A DNA stretch of 64,000 nucleotides from Bog-159 sp963818855 (GTDB lineage: Bacteria > Acidobacteriota > Terriglobia > Bryobacterales > Bryobacteraceae): the NCBI GenBank assembly GCA_963818855.1, contig CAWFUH010000010.1:372001-436000 (forward strand), in the 5' to 3' direction. A program made the position numbers and the translations under genes. This document shows positions 8,459 through 17,084 of the stretch, piece after piece. The notes under the pieces were generated by a model. The model searched no databases. It had not been told where the DNA came from and saw only the letters and a list, made by a program, of their open reading frames with translations. Numbering within the stretch: the stretch's first letter is position 1; each line of letters opens with the position of its first letter.

Positions 8459-10159
8459 ATGACTCGGCGGAGACTGCTGGCAGCCATTCCAGCTGCTCTG
8501 GCCGCTGGCGCCGGGCGTCTCGACGCCGTAACGCCGCACCACCCGGTTCGTTTTGTGGACGTTACCCGATCGACTGGAATCAGCTTTATCCATGAAAACG
8601 CTTTCAGCGAACAAAAGTACCTGATTGAAACCATGGGTTCGGGCTGCGGCTGGATCGACTACGACCAGAACGGTCTGCTCGATCTCTACCTGGTGAACGG
8701 CTGCAAGCCGGGCCGTCCGGCACGGAGCGCGCTGTACCGGAACAACGGCGACGGCACGTTCACGGACGTCACCGAAAAAGCCGGCACCGGAGCCGAGGGT
8801 CTCTTCGGCATGGGAGTGGCGGTCGGCGACTACGACAACGATGGCTTCCCAGACCTGTTTGTGCTGGGATACCAGAGGTGTATTCTGTATCACAACAATC
8901 GGGACGGCACCTTCACCGATGTGACCGCCCGCGCCGGCGTAGCCAATCTGGGCCGCTGGGCCTCCAGCGCCGCCTGGTTCGACTACGACAACGACGGTCT
9001 GCTCGACCTGGTGGTTGCCAACTATTTGGATTGGACACCCGAAACCAACTACTATTGCGGCAACCGCGGCGCGGGCATGCGCAGCTACTGCCACCCCAAC
9101 GATTACCACGGCCAGGCGCCCACGCTCTATCACAACAACGGAGACGGCACCTTCGCGGACGCCAGCAAACCGTCGGGTCTGGCCGCGAAGCCGTCCAACG
9201 GCCTCGGCATCGTCACATTCGACTTCGACGACGACGGCTGGCAGGACATCTTCATCGCCAACGATGCCCAGGCTAATTCGCTTTTCCGCAACAACCGCGA
9301 CGGCACGTTCACGGAGGTGGGGTACGAAGCCGCGGTGGCCGTCAGCCAGGATGGGGTTGCCGAATCGGGCATGGGAGCGGACGCCGCCGACGCCACCGGC
9401 AACGGATGCCTGGATCTGATCGTCATGCACCTTGACCAGCAACTGGCCCGCTTCTACCGCAACCTGGGCCACGGCTCGTTCGACGATGCCACGTTCAGCT
9501 CGAAGCTCGGCTATGCGACGTTCCACGCGAGCGAGTTCGGCACGAAGTTTCTGGACTACGACAACGATGGCCGGCGTGACATTTTCATGGCCGCCGGCCA
9601 CGTGTTGGACAACATCGCGCGCTACCACCCCGGGGTTAGCTACGCCGAATCGAAGCTGATGTTTCGCAACGCCGGCAACGGAGTTTTCGTGAATGTCAGC
9701 GATGAACTGGGGCCGGATTTCCAGGCGCCTTCCGTCAGCCGGGGCACGGCCGTGGGGGATTTCGACAATGATGGCGATCTGGACATTCTGGTGAGCAACA
9801 ACGGCGGCCCGCCCCAGCTCCTGCGCAACGATGGCGGCAATGCCAGTCACTGGCTGCAGGTCCTTCTGATCGGCACGCGATCGAATCGCGACGGAGTGGG
9901 CGCGCGCCTGAAGCTCTCCGCGGGCGATCTGACGCTTTACGATCAGAGGAAAGGCGGAATGAGCTATCAGTCCGCTCAGGACCCGCGACTGCATTTCGGC
10001 CTGGGCAGCCGCGCGATGGTGGATCTGCTCGAGATCCGCTGGCCGAGCGGGATGACTACCAGGTTGACCGATATCGCCAGCGACCAGATCCTCGCGATCC
10101 GCGAGGGAGCCGGGATCGTGCCGCACCCGTTTTCCACGCGTGGCCAGCCGGTGAGTTAA
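8459..10159 (+). CDS. CRTAC1-like FG-GAP/VCBS protein with C-terminal ASPIC/UnbV domain
   Basis: An exported beta-propeller protein of 566 residues. The start MTRRRLLAAIP gives a twin-arginine signal; an ATG at 8441 is the alternative. Repeated FG-GAP/VCBS blades carry DYDNDGFPDL-type calcium-binding loops and NNRDGTFTDV spacers. The last 100 residues form an ASPIC/UnbV domain ending in the usual IRWPSG and DQILAIREG segments. This architecture resembles animal CRTAC1 and is abundant in Acidobacteria and Planctomycetes, where its role is not established; extracellular binding is only a guess. It is divergent from the TonB operon, and its stop overlaps the stop of the convergent propeller gene. 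Confidence 0.87.
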   Translation: MTRRRLLAAIPAALAAGAGRLDAVTPHHPVRFVDVTRSTGISFIHENAFSEQKYLIETMGSGCGWIDYDQNGLLDLYLVNGCKPGRPARSALYRNNGDGTFTDVTEKAGTGAEGLFGMGVAVGDYDNDGFPDLFVLGYQRCILYHNNRDGTFTDVTARAGVANLGRWASSAAWFDYDNDGLLDLVVANYLDWTPETNYYCGNRGAGMRSYCHPNDYHGQAPTLYHNNGDGTFADASKPSGLAAKPSNGLGIVTFDFDDDGWQDIFIANDAQANSLFRNNRDGTFTEVGYEAAVAVSQDGVAESGMGADAADATGNGCLDLIVMHLDQQLARFYRNLGHGSFDDATFSSKLGYATFHASEFGTKFLDYDNDGRRDIFMAAGHVLDNIARYHPGVSYAESKLMFRNAGNGVFVNVSDELGPDFQAPSVSRGTAVGDFDNDGDLDILVSNNGGPPQLLRNDGGNASHWLQVLLIGTRSNRDGVGARLKLSAGDLTLYDQRKGGMSYQSAQDPRLHFGLGSRAMVDLLEIRWPSGMTTRLTDIASDQILAIREGAGIVPHPFSTRGQPVS

Positions 10160-12111
10160 TAGTCAGTTATCACGGAAAGCCAGCATTGACCCGTCCCTGC
10201 AACGAGTGAGATGGGCCAACCGCCATAGTCATTAACCACAAAGTTGATCTGGCTGACTCCGGCGACCTCGAAGGGAGCCGGACCCGCATACTGCACGGTG
10301 ACCGGCCAAGAGGTTGGGCCCAGCCAGAGAGTCGGGTGTCCCGTCATCATCGACGTCAATGTCACTGGCAGCACATTGGCCGGCAACGGAAGCCCTACGA
10401 TGCCACCATCTGGCTGCGCCGGTCCGATCGGCCCAAGCCCGGTGGCGTAAACTGTCACATAACTTCCGGTTGGCGCCGGGTTGGACGCCGAGTTGATGGT
10501 TCCATCTTGATTGACAGCGAGCGACGAACCGTTCAGCGTAAAAATGCCCGGGTGGGCGTCCACGGCCGTCCGCGTGATGCAGTTTGTGGTGGCCCCATTA
10601 TAAGTGACACAAACGTCCACTTTCTGACCGCTCGTAAGCGACCATGGGGCGATCGCGTTGATCTGGCCATCCTGCACATATAACAGCGGTCCCGGCGTGC
10701 CGTTAAAAGTCACTCGGACGCCGGCCAGTTCTGTCGGAAATCCGGTCTGTCTGCTCACCGCCGGCTGCGCGCCGGTGGCTGGTCCCAGTCCCTGTCCGAA
10801 TAAGCTGACCATCTCACCGCCCGAGATCGCCGTGCTGTCGTAATTGGCGGCATTGCCTACACACGCGAGTTGCACGGTCGGCGCGTTCAGGTTCGGCGAG
10901 AATTGGATCAGAGCCAGCGAGTCGCCGTGCAACGTTGTCAACGTCACATCGAGCATGTCTACCGTTGAATTTGGGCCGACGGTCATCGCCGGCTGGTACC
11001 CGGCGAACCCCACCTCCGTGGACGGAATATAGGTCGCCTGCAAGAGACTGCCGCTCGCATCGAGCACGGCGAGCGCGGAATTCATACCGGCGGAGCATGG
11101 CGTGACGCTATTCTTCGCCGGAAAATTGGCGGCGACTGGCGACGCAATGGGTGCGTTCGGATCACCGGAGTACAACACCACGTAGCTATTGCCCGCCCCG
11201 TCCAGTGCCAATGCGGCTGGCAGCGATGACCCCGGCAGGTCTTGCGAGAATATCACCCCAGTGCCTTGGGGATTGAAGCGCGTGACCAGAAAATCCGCGC
11301 CGCTGTTACCCTGGACAGCCACCGTCGCATTGTCTGCGGAGTCCACCGCGACACAGCAGGCTGCGCTGCCCTGGATAAATGTGGAATAAACGAGTCCCGT
11401 GCCGCTGGAATTCAGACGCGTAAGGTACACAGAGCCGCTCGAAAGGTAAGCGCCGGGTGTGGTCGGGTAACTGAATCCTTCGGAGTTCCCGGTGACGAAC
11501 GCGTCCCCGGAGCCGTCTACGGCGATTCCGTAGGGTATACCGCCACCTAAATAGGTCGCGTAATCGAGGGAGCCATCCGCCTTGAGGCGCTCTACGAATC
11601 CGTTGACGGCACTGTCGTTGGTGGCTGTTGACTGAAAGGCGCCCGGCGTCGTCTGCATGCCCGGAGACGCGCCGCCGGTGACGTATACAAGTCCGCTCGA
11701 ATCAAGGGCGATACCCGTTGCCTGCACGCCAATCGGAGTTTGATAAACGACCGTTGCGCCGTCAGTTCCAAGCTTCTCCACGAAAATGCTGGACCCATCC
11801 GGATTGGCCGCCAGATAAACATTTCCGGCCGCATCCACCGCCATGAGCGGCGCGAAGAATGGCAGCGTCGTTTGGTAAACGACAGCGCCTGCCGGGGTCA
11901 GTTTCACCAGATAGCTTTGCGGCGTTGTTATATAGTTACTCGCCAGCCCGTAGATGCCGCCCTGCGCATCCGTCGCGACCGACACACTGGTAGCAAAAAG
12001 CGAACCGTTGCCGATCGGCTGGGAGAAATCGACCCCGAGCCGGAAATTCTGCGCCGCCATCGTGGACGCCGCACTTAGGAGAACGAACCAGGGGAACGCT
12101 CGTCGAAACAT
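10156..12111 (-). CDS. Secreted beta-propeller protein with TIGR03437 C-terminal domain
   Basis: A 651-residue secreted protein. The start at 12111 follows GGAGG by seven bases and gives a signal peptide ending at TMAAQ. The first 400 residues hold repeated propeller (SBBP-like) units with phrases such as VAVDGSGDAFVTG and ALDSSGLVYVTG. The last 215 residues match the TIGR03437 C-terminal domain named from Solibacter: they begin at NAANYDSTAISGGEMVSLFG and include YVQDGQINAIAPW and TVYATGLGP. The domain's function is unknown. It is convergent with the CRTAC1-like gene, and the two stop codons overlap by three bases. A small GCGCAC/GTGCGC hairpin (12124-12138) lies in its leader. Confidence 0.85.
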   Translation of the reverse strand: MFRRAFPWFVLLSAASTMAAQNFRLGVDFSQPIGNGSLFATSVSVATDAQGGIYGLASNYITTPQSYLVKLTPAGAVVYQTTLPFFAPLMAVDAAGNVYLAANPDGSSIFVEKLGTDGATVVYQTPIGVQATGIALDSSGLVYVTGGASPGMQTTPGAFQSTATNDSAVNGFVERLKADGSLDYATYLGGGIPYGIAVDGSGDAFVTGNSEGFSYPTTPGAYLSSGSVYLTRLNSSGTGLVYSTFIQGSAACCVAVDSADNATVAVQGNSGADFLVTRFNPQGTGVIFSQDLPGSSLPAALALDGAGNSYVVLYSGDPNAPIASPVAANFPAKNSVTPCSAGMNSALAVLDASGSLLQATYIPSTEVGFAGYQPAMTVGPNSTVDMLDVTLTTLHGDSLALIQFSPNLNAPTVQLACVGNAANYDSTAISGGEMVSLFGQGLGPATGAQPAVSRQTGFPTELAGVRVTFNGTPGPLLYVQDGQINAIAPWSLTSGQKVDVCVTYNGATTNCITRTAVDAHPGIFTLNGSSLAVNQDGTINSASNPAPTGSYVTVYATGLGPIGPAQPDGGIVGLPLPANVLPVTLTSMMTGHPTLWLGPTSWPVTVQYAGPAPFEVAGVSQINFVVNDYGGWPISLVAGTGQCWLSVITDY

Positions 12112-12254
12112 GGTATGACCTCCGCGCACCCCGTGCGCCATAACAACCCCTGCAAATCATAGTAACCCGCGATTTCCTTTGGGGTTTCCCAAGAGGTTCC
12201 ATCCGCTGCTTTGGAGTAATCGGTCCGGGGAGGCCGCACCAGGGCGATTCTGCT

Positions 12255-12527
12255 TCAGTAGTGGTATCGAGCCTGGAGGAAGTCAATGGCTTTATCCTTG
12301 ACACGGTACACCAACCGGTGTTCCTGGCTAACACGACGCGACCAGCAGCCTGCCAGCACATATCGAAGAGGCTCTGGCTTTCCGAGCCCTTGGAATGGAT
12401 CCCGCATGACTGCCTCAACGAGATCCAGCACTCTGATTACGGTGCTGCGTTCGGTTTTGACCCAAAAACGGAGGTCCTCCCGGAACTCAGGTTGAAAGAC
12501 TGCGACTCGCTTAGGATCTCGCTTCAC
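12255..12527 (-). CDS. yoeB: Type II toxin, Txe/YoeB family mRNA endoribonuclease
   Basis: YoeB toxins cut mRNA in the ribosomal A site. This 90-residue protein shows the family pattern: VFQPEFREDLRFW near the start, an LGKPEPL segment with the catalytic-region Glu, SRRVSQEHRLVYRV with Arg and His, and a C-terminal His-Tyr pair as in E. coli YoeB. I chose the GTG at 12527, which overlaps the antitoxin end by 17 bases and gives the usual length. The upstream ATG gives an implausible N-terminus that lies inside the antitoxin in another frame. It is partner to the adjacent antitoxin. Confidence 0.88.
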   Translation of the reverse strand: MKRDPKRVAVFQPEFREDLRFWVKTERSTVIRVLDLVEAVMRDPFQGLGKPEPLRYVLAGCWSRRVSQEHRLVYRVKDKAIDFLQARYHY

Positions 12528-12798
12528 CCAGCATCTCTCTACGGAGTCCCGCGGCGGTTCCAGGCTTGGTCCGCCCTTGCTCCGCTCGTCGTAATGCCGA
12601 TTGGAGACGACGTGCATTGCGTGGCGACCGTAACAGGTGTGCAGTTTCCATGAGACCGGCGAGTTCGGTGGCCGCAAGGAGGGCGACGTCGCGCGCGCCC
12701 CGCCGCCGAACGATCACGGTTTCCTGCTGGTCCACCACTTGATCGAGAATGCTGGCCAGATTTGCACGGAGGCTGGTGTACGTCGTTTCACTCGGCAT
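12511..12798 (-). CDS. yefM: Type II antitoxin, Phd/YefM family
   Basis: A 95-residue antitoxin and DNA-binding repressor. The N-terminus has the YefM/Phd fold pattern TTYTSLRANLASILDQV, then VIVRRRGARDVALLAA, the usual strand that leads to the dimer core. The C-terminal half is charged and probably disordered, as expected for the toxin-neutralising part. The gene precedes and overlaps the toxin, the usual order for yefM-yoeB. A palindrome with the YefM core TGTACA lies just upstream, so autoregulation is likely. Confidence 0.87.
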   Translation of the reverse strand: MPSETTYTSLRANLASILDQVVDQQETVIVRRRGARDVALLAATELAGLMETAHLLRSPRNARRLQSALRRAEQGRTKPGTAAGLRREMLGEARS

Positions 12799-12816
12799 GA
12801 GGCACCCAATTGGTAT

Positions 12817-12835
12817 TGTACAGTATTCCTGTACG
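12817..12835. promoter_or_regulatory. Candidate YefM operator/promoter of the toxin-antitoxin operon
   Basis: GTACAG and CTGTAC form a perfect inverted repeat with a five-base spacer (12818-12834), 19 bases before the antitoxin ATG. It contains TGTACA (12817-12822) and TGTACG (12830-12835). TGTACA is the core published for E. coli YefM operators. A minus-strand TACAAT overlapping it could be the -10 box, so bound antitoxin would block polymerase. No convincing -35 box is visible. Confidence 0.6.
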
Positions 12836-12897
12836 GAAGCGGAGGTCAGGCATTCGCTCAGACATCAAGACTGCCGAGGCGCGCGGTTTTCTCCGAG

Positions 12898-13299
12898 CTA
12901 GCCGTTTTCGACGCGCGCCTTTATATCCGAGTACGCGGTCTCGATGAGCCTGCCTAGCGCTGCGGCATTTGTGGCCGTTCCCGGTCTCAGCTTCACATGG
13001 CGCATGAACTTGCCTGTGCCTTGCAACAAGCGGGCCGGATCGGCCAGCGCTGCGCCGCGAAAGAACCCCACGTTGACGTGCAAGGTGAATACATTCACGT
13101 AGCCGAACGGCACATCTCCCAAACATGCAACCGGACAGCCGTCATGCAAGAGTTCCCGGACTTCGTCGCCGCAGTTTCGCATCACCTCAAACCACCGATG
13201 CGCGATGGCTCCCAATTCACCTGCATGCTCTTTCATCCACGCATCGATGGCGGGATCCCGCTCGACGGCGCCGTTGAATCGCAGCAATTCCTTTCTCAT
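12898..13299 (-). CDS. DUF1801 domain protein
   Basis: A 133-residue soluble protein of the DUF1801 (YdhG-like) family. The start MRKELLRFN was chosen because upstream residues look non-coding. Family-like features are the DPAIDAWM opening, a GDVPFGYVNVFTLHVNVGFFRGAAL core, and the KFMRHVKL segment near the C-terminus. Some DUF1801 proteins were described as frataxin-like iron-binding proteins, but I see no basis to assign that here. It lies 32 bases after the TPR gene on the same strand and could be the tail of that operon. Confidence 0.75.
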   Translation of the reverse strand: MRKELLRFNGAVERDPAIDAWMKEHAGELGAIAHRWFEVMRNCGDEVRELLHDGCPVACLGDVPFGYVNVFTLHVNVGFFRGAALADPARLLQGTGKFMRHVKLRPGTATNAAALGRLIETAYSDIKARVENG

Positions 13300-13331
13300 C
13301 GTCACTCTACTCTTTGTTTCCGGGGCCAATA

Positions 13332-14429
13332 TCAGTGGTGCGGAGCGTCATCCGTCTCCGATCGTCCGCCGGCGTACCCCGAGTGCCCGCCGTCAGCCGA
13401 ACCGATTCTGGCGGCCTCCTGCCGATTCAACTCGGCCAGCGCCGCCAGCGCCTCTCGGGCTTTGTCCGGTTGCCCGGCGCGCCGCCAGGCCGTGGCCAGC
13501 GCGGCGTACACGGCGCGGTTGCGCGGTTCGAGTTGCCTGGCTGTCGCAAACTGGGCGATGGCGTCCTCCACTTTTTGCTGCGCCAGATAGATCCTGCCCA
13601 GGGCGAGGTGCGCGCTGGAGTAGCCTGGCCGCTCCGCGACGGCCTGTTCCAACGCTGCTTGCGCCTCGCCGAATTCAGCCGGAGTGGCGGGCGTCGCCCC
13701 GGCGCGAAGCAGAGCCTCGCCGAGCATGGTCAGCAGAAGGTAGTGGCGATGGCCTTTGCGGATGCCCTCACGGGCCGCCCGCATGGCCTCCTGAACGTTG
13801 CCGGACAAGAGAGCCTGCTGGGCCGCGGCGATCCAGGCGAAATCGGAATCGGGGGAGAGTTGGCGGACGCGCTCGAAATCCCGATCGGCCAGATCCGTCT
13901 GTTCCATTTGTGAGTAAAGAAGTCCACGTTCAAAAAGAAGGCGCGGGGAATCCGTCACGTTTCGCAGGCCCACTGCGAGCACTCGTATGCCAAGGTCATA
14001 CAGGCCCTCATCCAGGCAGGCCTCGGAGACCAGGAGATAGAGTCTTTCATCCTTCGGCGAGGCGTTCGCAGCGCGCTCGAGAGCCTTCATGGCCTCCTCC
14101 TGTTGGTGGTCGCCGACGAATGCCTGGGCCAGCAGGTTGTCCACCTCCGCCCGATGCCGCCCGCCGCCGATGTGCGCCAGAATCTGAATGGCCTGTGGAA
14201 ACTGGCGCGTTCCGACGTAGCAGAGCGCCAGGTTGAACTCCAGCGCGAAGTCCTCGGCAACATGGCCGCGCGCAGCCAGGAAATGAGGAAGGGCCTGCTG
14301 GAACTGGCCGCGCTTCGTCAGAGCGATGCCGGCCTGCAGTTCGTTTTCCGCCTGATCGTGCGGGCTAGTGCCGGCCGCGTAGAGGAAGCCCGCGGCCATG
14401 AGTGCTAGACCGGTTCGTAATCCCCTCAT
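13332..14429 (-). CDS. Secreted TPR-repeat protein
   Basis: A 365-residue protein with a signal peptide (MRGLRTGLALMAAGFLYAAG) and about eight tetratricopeptide repeats, such as ALPHFLAARGHVAEDFALEFNLALCY and SAHLALGRIYLAQQKVEDAI. The start at 14429 overlaps the CRTAC1-like stop as ATGA; an in-frame extension further upstream lies inside that gene and is rejected. TPRs mediate protein contacts, so it may be a periplasmic partner of the FG-GAP protein. The C-terminal tail is rich in Gly, Asp and His. Confidence 0.82.
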   Translation of the reverse strand: MRGLRTGLALMAAGFLYAAGTSPHDQAENELQAGIALTKRGQFQQALPHFLAARGHVAEDFALEFNLALCYVGTRQFPQAIQILAHIGGGRHRAEVDNLLAQAFVGDHQQEEAMKALERAANASPKDERLYLLVSEACLDEGLYDLGIRVLAVGLRNVTDSPRLLFERGLLYSQMEQTDLADRDFERVRQLSPDSDFAWIAAAQQALLSGNVQEAMRAAREGIRKGHRHYLLLTMLGEALLRAGATPATPAEFGEAQAALEQAVAERPGYSSAHLALGRIYLAQQKVEDAIAQFATARQLEPRNRAVYAALATAWRRAGQPDKAREALAALAELNRQEAARIGSADGGHSGYAGGRSETDDAPHH

Positions 14430-16114
14430 GACGGCTTCCCGGCCCCCTCCACGATGGTAATATACTGGTCCGCGGGGAGATCGTGAAAGCGCTCGATCCC
14501 GCCGCCCGGCTGTGGCCATTGGACCTCCAACCAGTCGAGCTTTGCCGCCGTCCCGAGTCCCAGAACCATGCGCGGGTCGTGCGAGGAAAGAAAGCTGCCT
14601 CCGCCGGTCTTCAGGCGGCGCCGCTTCCGATCGCCCGCCTGGTAGCTGACCACGGCTCCGATCGCATCGATGTTGGCTCTGCGCCCAATCAGGCGCACAC
14701 CCAGCCAATGATTCTGCCGCCCGGCATTGTTGCGCAAATTGTTGCGGAGCAGGATGGGCGCTCCGTCGTTCACGGTCACCAGGACATCCACCGCGCCATC
14801 GTTGTCGAAGTCGCCCACAGCGAGCCCGCGGCCGGCGATGGGCCGGCTAAACGCGGGACCGGCCTGCGCGCTGACGTTCTTCCACGCGGCGCCGGTGTTC
14901 TGCAACAGCACCATGGGCTCGCGGTAGCTGACTTGTTTCTGATATAGCTGAACCATGGTGTCGGGATGGCCGTTCGAAAGGATCAGGTCGAGATTCCCAT
15001 CGTTGTCAAAATCAAAGAATTTCAGACCCCAACCGCTCAGCAATTGCGTTATGGTGCCGATGCCCGACGGAATCGCGACGTCGTCGAAGGCCTCTTTTCC
15101 GCTGTTGCGATAGAGCGAATACATCTCGTGGTCGATATTGCCCACGAACAGATCCACCAGGCCGTCCTCATTGTAGTCGGCCGCGTCCACCCCCATCCCG
15201 GACCGGGCCACGCCAAACGCGCTATACGCCACGCCGGCCAACAGGCCGACTTCTTCGAACTTGCCTTTGCCGCGATTCGCAAAAAGGAAGTTCGGAATCT
15301 TGTCGTTGCTTACGAACAGATCCATCCGTCCGTCGTTGTTGATGTCGGCGGCCACCACGCCCCACGCCCTGGCCGGCGGACCGGCGATTCCGGATGCCTT
15401 GCTGACATCGGTGAACGTGCCATCCCCGTTGTTATGGAACAGCCAGCAGGGGAGTGGCTTGACCACGCTCGGCGCGCAGTAGTAATGCGTGCCCACGTCC
15501 CGGTTGCCACAGTAGATTTGCTTCGACTTATCGAAGTCACCGAATCGGCACACGAACAGATCCAGCCGCCCGTCGTTGTCGTAGTCGAACCAGACGGCGC
15601 TGCTGCTCCATCCGGGTGCAGCCACGCCGGCTTTCGCGGTCACGTCGGTGAAGGTGCCGTCGCCATTGTTGTGGTAAAGGATGCTGTGCGGATACTGCGT
15701 CACATACAGGTCCGGAAACCCGTCGCCATCGTAGTCGCCCACGGCGATACCCATGCCGTAAGCGTTCCCGGGCACGCCGGCTTTCGCGGTTACGTCGGTG
15801 AAGGTGCCGTCGCGGTTGTTGTGGTAGAGGGCGTTGCGCAGCGCGGCCGCGGGCGAGTAGAAGTCGCAGGGGCCGCTGTTCACCAGGTAGATGTCCATCC
15901 AGCCGTCGTTGTCGTAGTCCAGGAATGCACAACCCGGGCCGATGGTCTCGGGGACGTACATGCCGGACGAGAGCCCCGCGACGTGCGTCCAGGCGATGCC
16001 GCTGGTGGCCGGCGGGATCTCTTCGAACCATGGAGAATCCGCGGCTGCCTGGGAGGCGAACGCCGAGCCGCACAGCAACTGCAGAAGGCGGCGGCGCGAG
16101 AACGCGGACATCAT
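14426..16114 (-). CDS. CRTAC1-like FG-GAP/VCBS protein with ASPIC/UnbV domain
   Basis: 562 residues. The start is in an ATGATG pair that overlaps the TGA of the upstream TPR gene. The signal region SRRRLLQLLCGSAFASQA is twin-arginine-like. Blades with DYDNDGWMDIYLVN, DYDGDGFPDLYV and DFDNDGNLDLIL loops form the propeller, and the C-terminal ASPIC/UnbV part ends DQYITIVEG. Two neighbouring blades are nearly identical in DNA: a 40-base piece at about 15622 recurs at 15772, a 50-codon period that indicates recent internal duplication or gene conversion. It sits between two TPR genes with four-base overlaps on both sides. Confidence 0.87.
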   Translation of the reverse strand: MMSAFSRRRLLQLLCGSAFASQAAADSPWFEEIPPATSGIAWTHVAGLSSGMYVPETIGPGCAFLDYDNDGWMDIYLVNSGPCDFYSPAAALRNALYHNNRDGTFTDVTAKAGVPGNAYGMGIAVGDYDGDGFPDLYVTQYPHSILYHNNGDGTFTDVTAKAGVAAPGWSSSAVWFDYDNDGRLDLFVCRFGDFDKSKQIYCGNRDVGTHYYCAPSVVKPLPCWLFHNNGDGTFTDVSKASGIAGPPARAWGVVAADINNDGRMDLFVSNDKIPNFLFANRGKGKFEEVGLLAGVAYSAFGVARSGMGVDAADYNEDGLVDLFVGNIDHEMYSLYRNSGKEAFDDVAIPSGIGTITQLLSGWGLKFFDFDNDGNLDLILSNGHPDTMVQLYQKQVSYREPMVLLQNTGAAWKNVSAQAGPAFSRPIAGRGLAVGDFDNDGAVDVLVTVNDGAPILLRNNLRNNAGRQNHWLGVRLIGRRANIDAIGAVVSYQAGDRKRRRLKTGGGSFLSSHDPRMVLGLGTAAKLDWLEVQWPQPGGGIERFHDLPADQYITIVEGAGKPS

Positions 16115-17043
16115 TTGGCGAACTGCTGTTGCAGCGCCATCTCTCTGGCTGCCCCGTCGGTATTGCCGGTGCGGCCGTAGGCGATGGCGAGCTGATAATG
16201 GCCGGAGGGATCGGCCGGTTCCATTTTGACGTACGTTTCGAGCGGCGGAATCGCTTCGCCGAACTTGCCCGCCGAAGCGAGCGACATGCCGAGCGCGAGA
16301 TATGCTTCCGCGAATCCGACGTCGCGACTCACAGCGCGCGAGAAATGCTGCGCCGCGTCCTCCCAGTGGCCGGCGCGCCGGGCGAGCTCGCCCAGTACAA
16401 ATTCGGCCGCGGCGTTCCGCGGGTCCGCTTGCAACTCCTTTTCGAACTCGGCGCGGGCCGCGTCCACCGGGCCCGACTCGCCCGCTTTCGAAAGCAGGAC
16501 CTGCCCCAGGCGATAGTGAATGCCGGGCAGGCCGGGGTTACGGTCGAGAATGCCTTGGTAGATGCCCGCCGCCTGGTCCCACTTACTCTGCGATTCGAAA
16601 GCCTCCGCTTCCAGCCGGCGCGCCTGGGGCGAGGCCGGCGCTTTGGTGGCCAACTCCTGCGAGGTCCTCGTGGCGAGCTGAGAAAGGTAGTGCACGGTGA
16701 CGAAAAGGACCTCGGGATCGTCGGGGAATTCGCGCCTGAGCTCGAGAAGCGCGGAGATCGCGGCGCTCTCCTGGTCGACCGCCATCGCACAGCGCGCTTC
16801 GGCCATGCCCCCGTTATATCGGAGCTGCTTGTCGGTCAGTCGCGGCAACGCGCGCTCCAGGACCGGAAGCGCTTCCTTGCAACGCCCCTGCTCCGCCAGT
16901 GCGATACCCCGGCGGGTGGCAGTGGCGGCATCAGCCATGGCCGGCTTCGCGGCGGTCTGCGCATGCACCATCGGGATCAGACCGGTCATCGGCAGCAGCA
17001 GCAGCGGCCACTTGCGATTTCGGCGGGGCTGGCATGATCCCAT
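16111..17043 (-). CDS. Secreted TPR-repeat protein, first gene of the TPR/CRTAC1/TPR operon
   Basis: A 310-residue protein with a basic N-terminus, a hydrophobic signal (WPLLLLPMTGLIPMVHAQ) and TPR units throughout, for example AAGIYQGILDRNPGLPGIHYRLG and AQHFSRAVSRDVGFAEAYLALG. I chose ATG 17043 because a strong promoter lies directly upstream, with its predicted start only a few bases before the ATG. The mRNA would then have almost no leader. It overlaps the next gene as ATGA, so all three genes are probably made together. Confidence 0.82.
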   Translation of the reverse strand: MGSCQPRRNRKWPLLLLPMTGLIPMVHAQTAAKPAMADAATATRRGIALAEQGRCKEALPVLERALPRLTDKQLRYNGGMAEARCAMAVDQESAAISALLELRREFPDDPEVLFVTVHYLSQLATRTSQELATKAPASPQARRLEAEAFESQSKWDQAAGIYQGILDRNPGLPGIHYRLGQVLLSKAGESGPVDAARAEFEKELQADPRNAAAEFVLGELARRAGHWEDAAQHFSRAVSRDVGFAEAYLALGMSLASAGKFGEAIPPLETYVKMEPADPSGHYQLAIAYGRTGNTDGAAREMALQQQFAK

Positions 17044-17055
17044 CACACGTGACAA

Positions 17056-17084
17056 TTTATAATCTGGTTTCCGCCCGGTGTCAA
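17056..17084 (-). promoter_or_regulatory. Near-consensus sigma-70 promoter of the TPR/CRTAC1/TPR operon
   Basis: On the minus strand TTGACA (17084-17079) and TATAAA (17061-17056) are spaced by exactly 17 bases, the best promoter match in the window. The expected start near 17049 leaves a leader of about six bases before ATG 17043. The -35 box contains the stop codon of the GH51-like fragment upstream. Confidence 0.8.

Noticed and set aside
8593..8606. TGAAAACGCTTTCA inside the CRTAC1-like gene, a full match to the LacI-family pattern
   Set aside because: The bases encode HENAFS, a stretch that recurs in CRTAC1-like proteins, so protein constraint explains it. A role together with the near match at 8367 cannot be excluded.
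8354..10126. 590-codon open frame on the minus strand opposite the CRTAC1-like gene
   Set aside because: Composition is an Arg/Val/Ala-rich antisense shadow of GC-rich repeats; the plus-strand protein has clear domains and a signal peptide.
14426..16114. Regularly spaced repeats in FG-GAP genes, considered as CRISPR-like
   Set aside because: They encode repeated propeller loops in one open frame; spacing is about 150 bases and there are no unique spacers.
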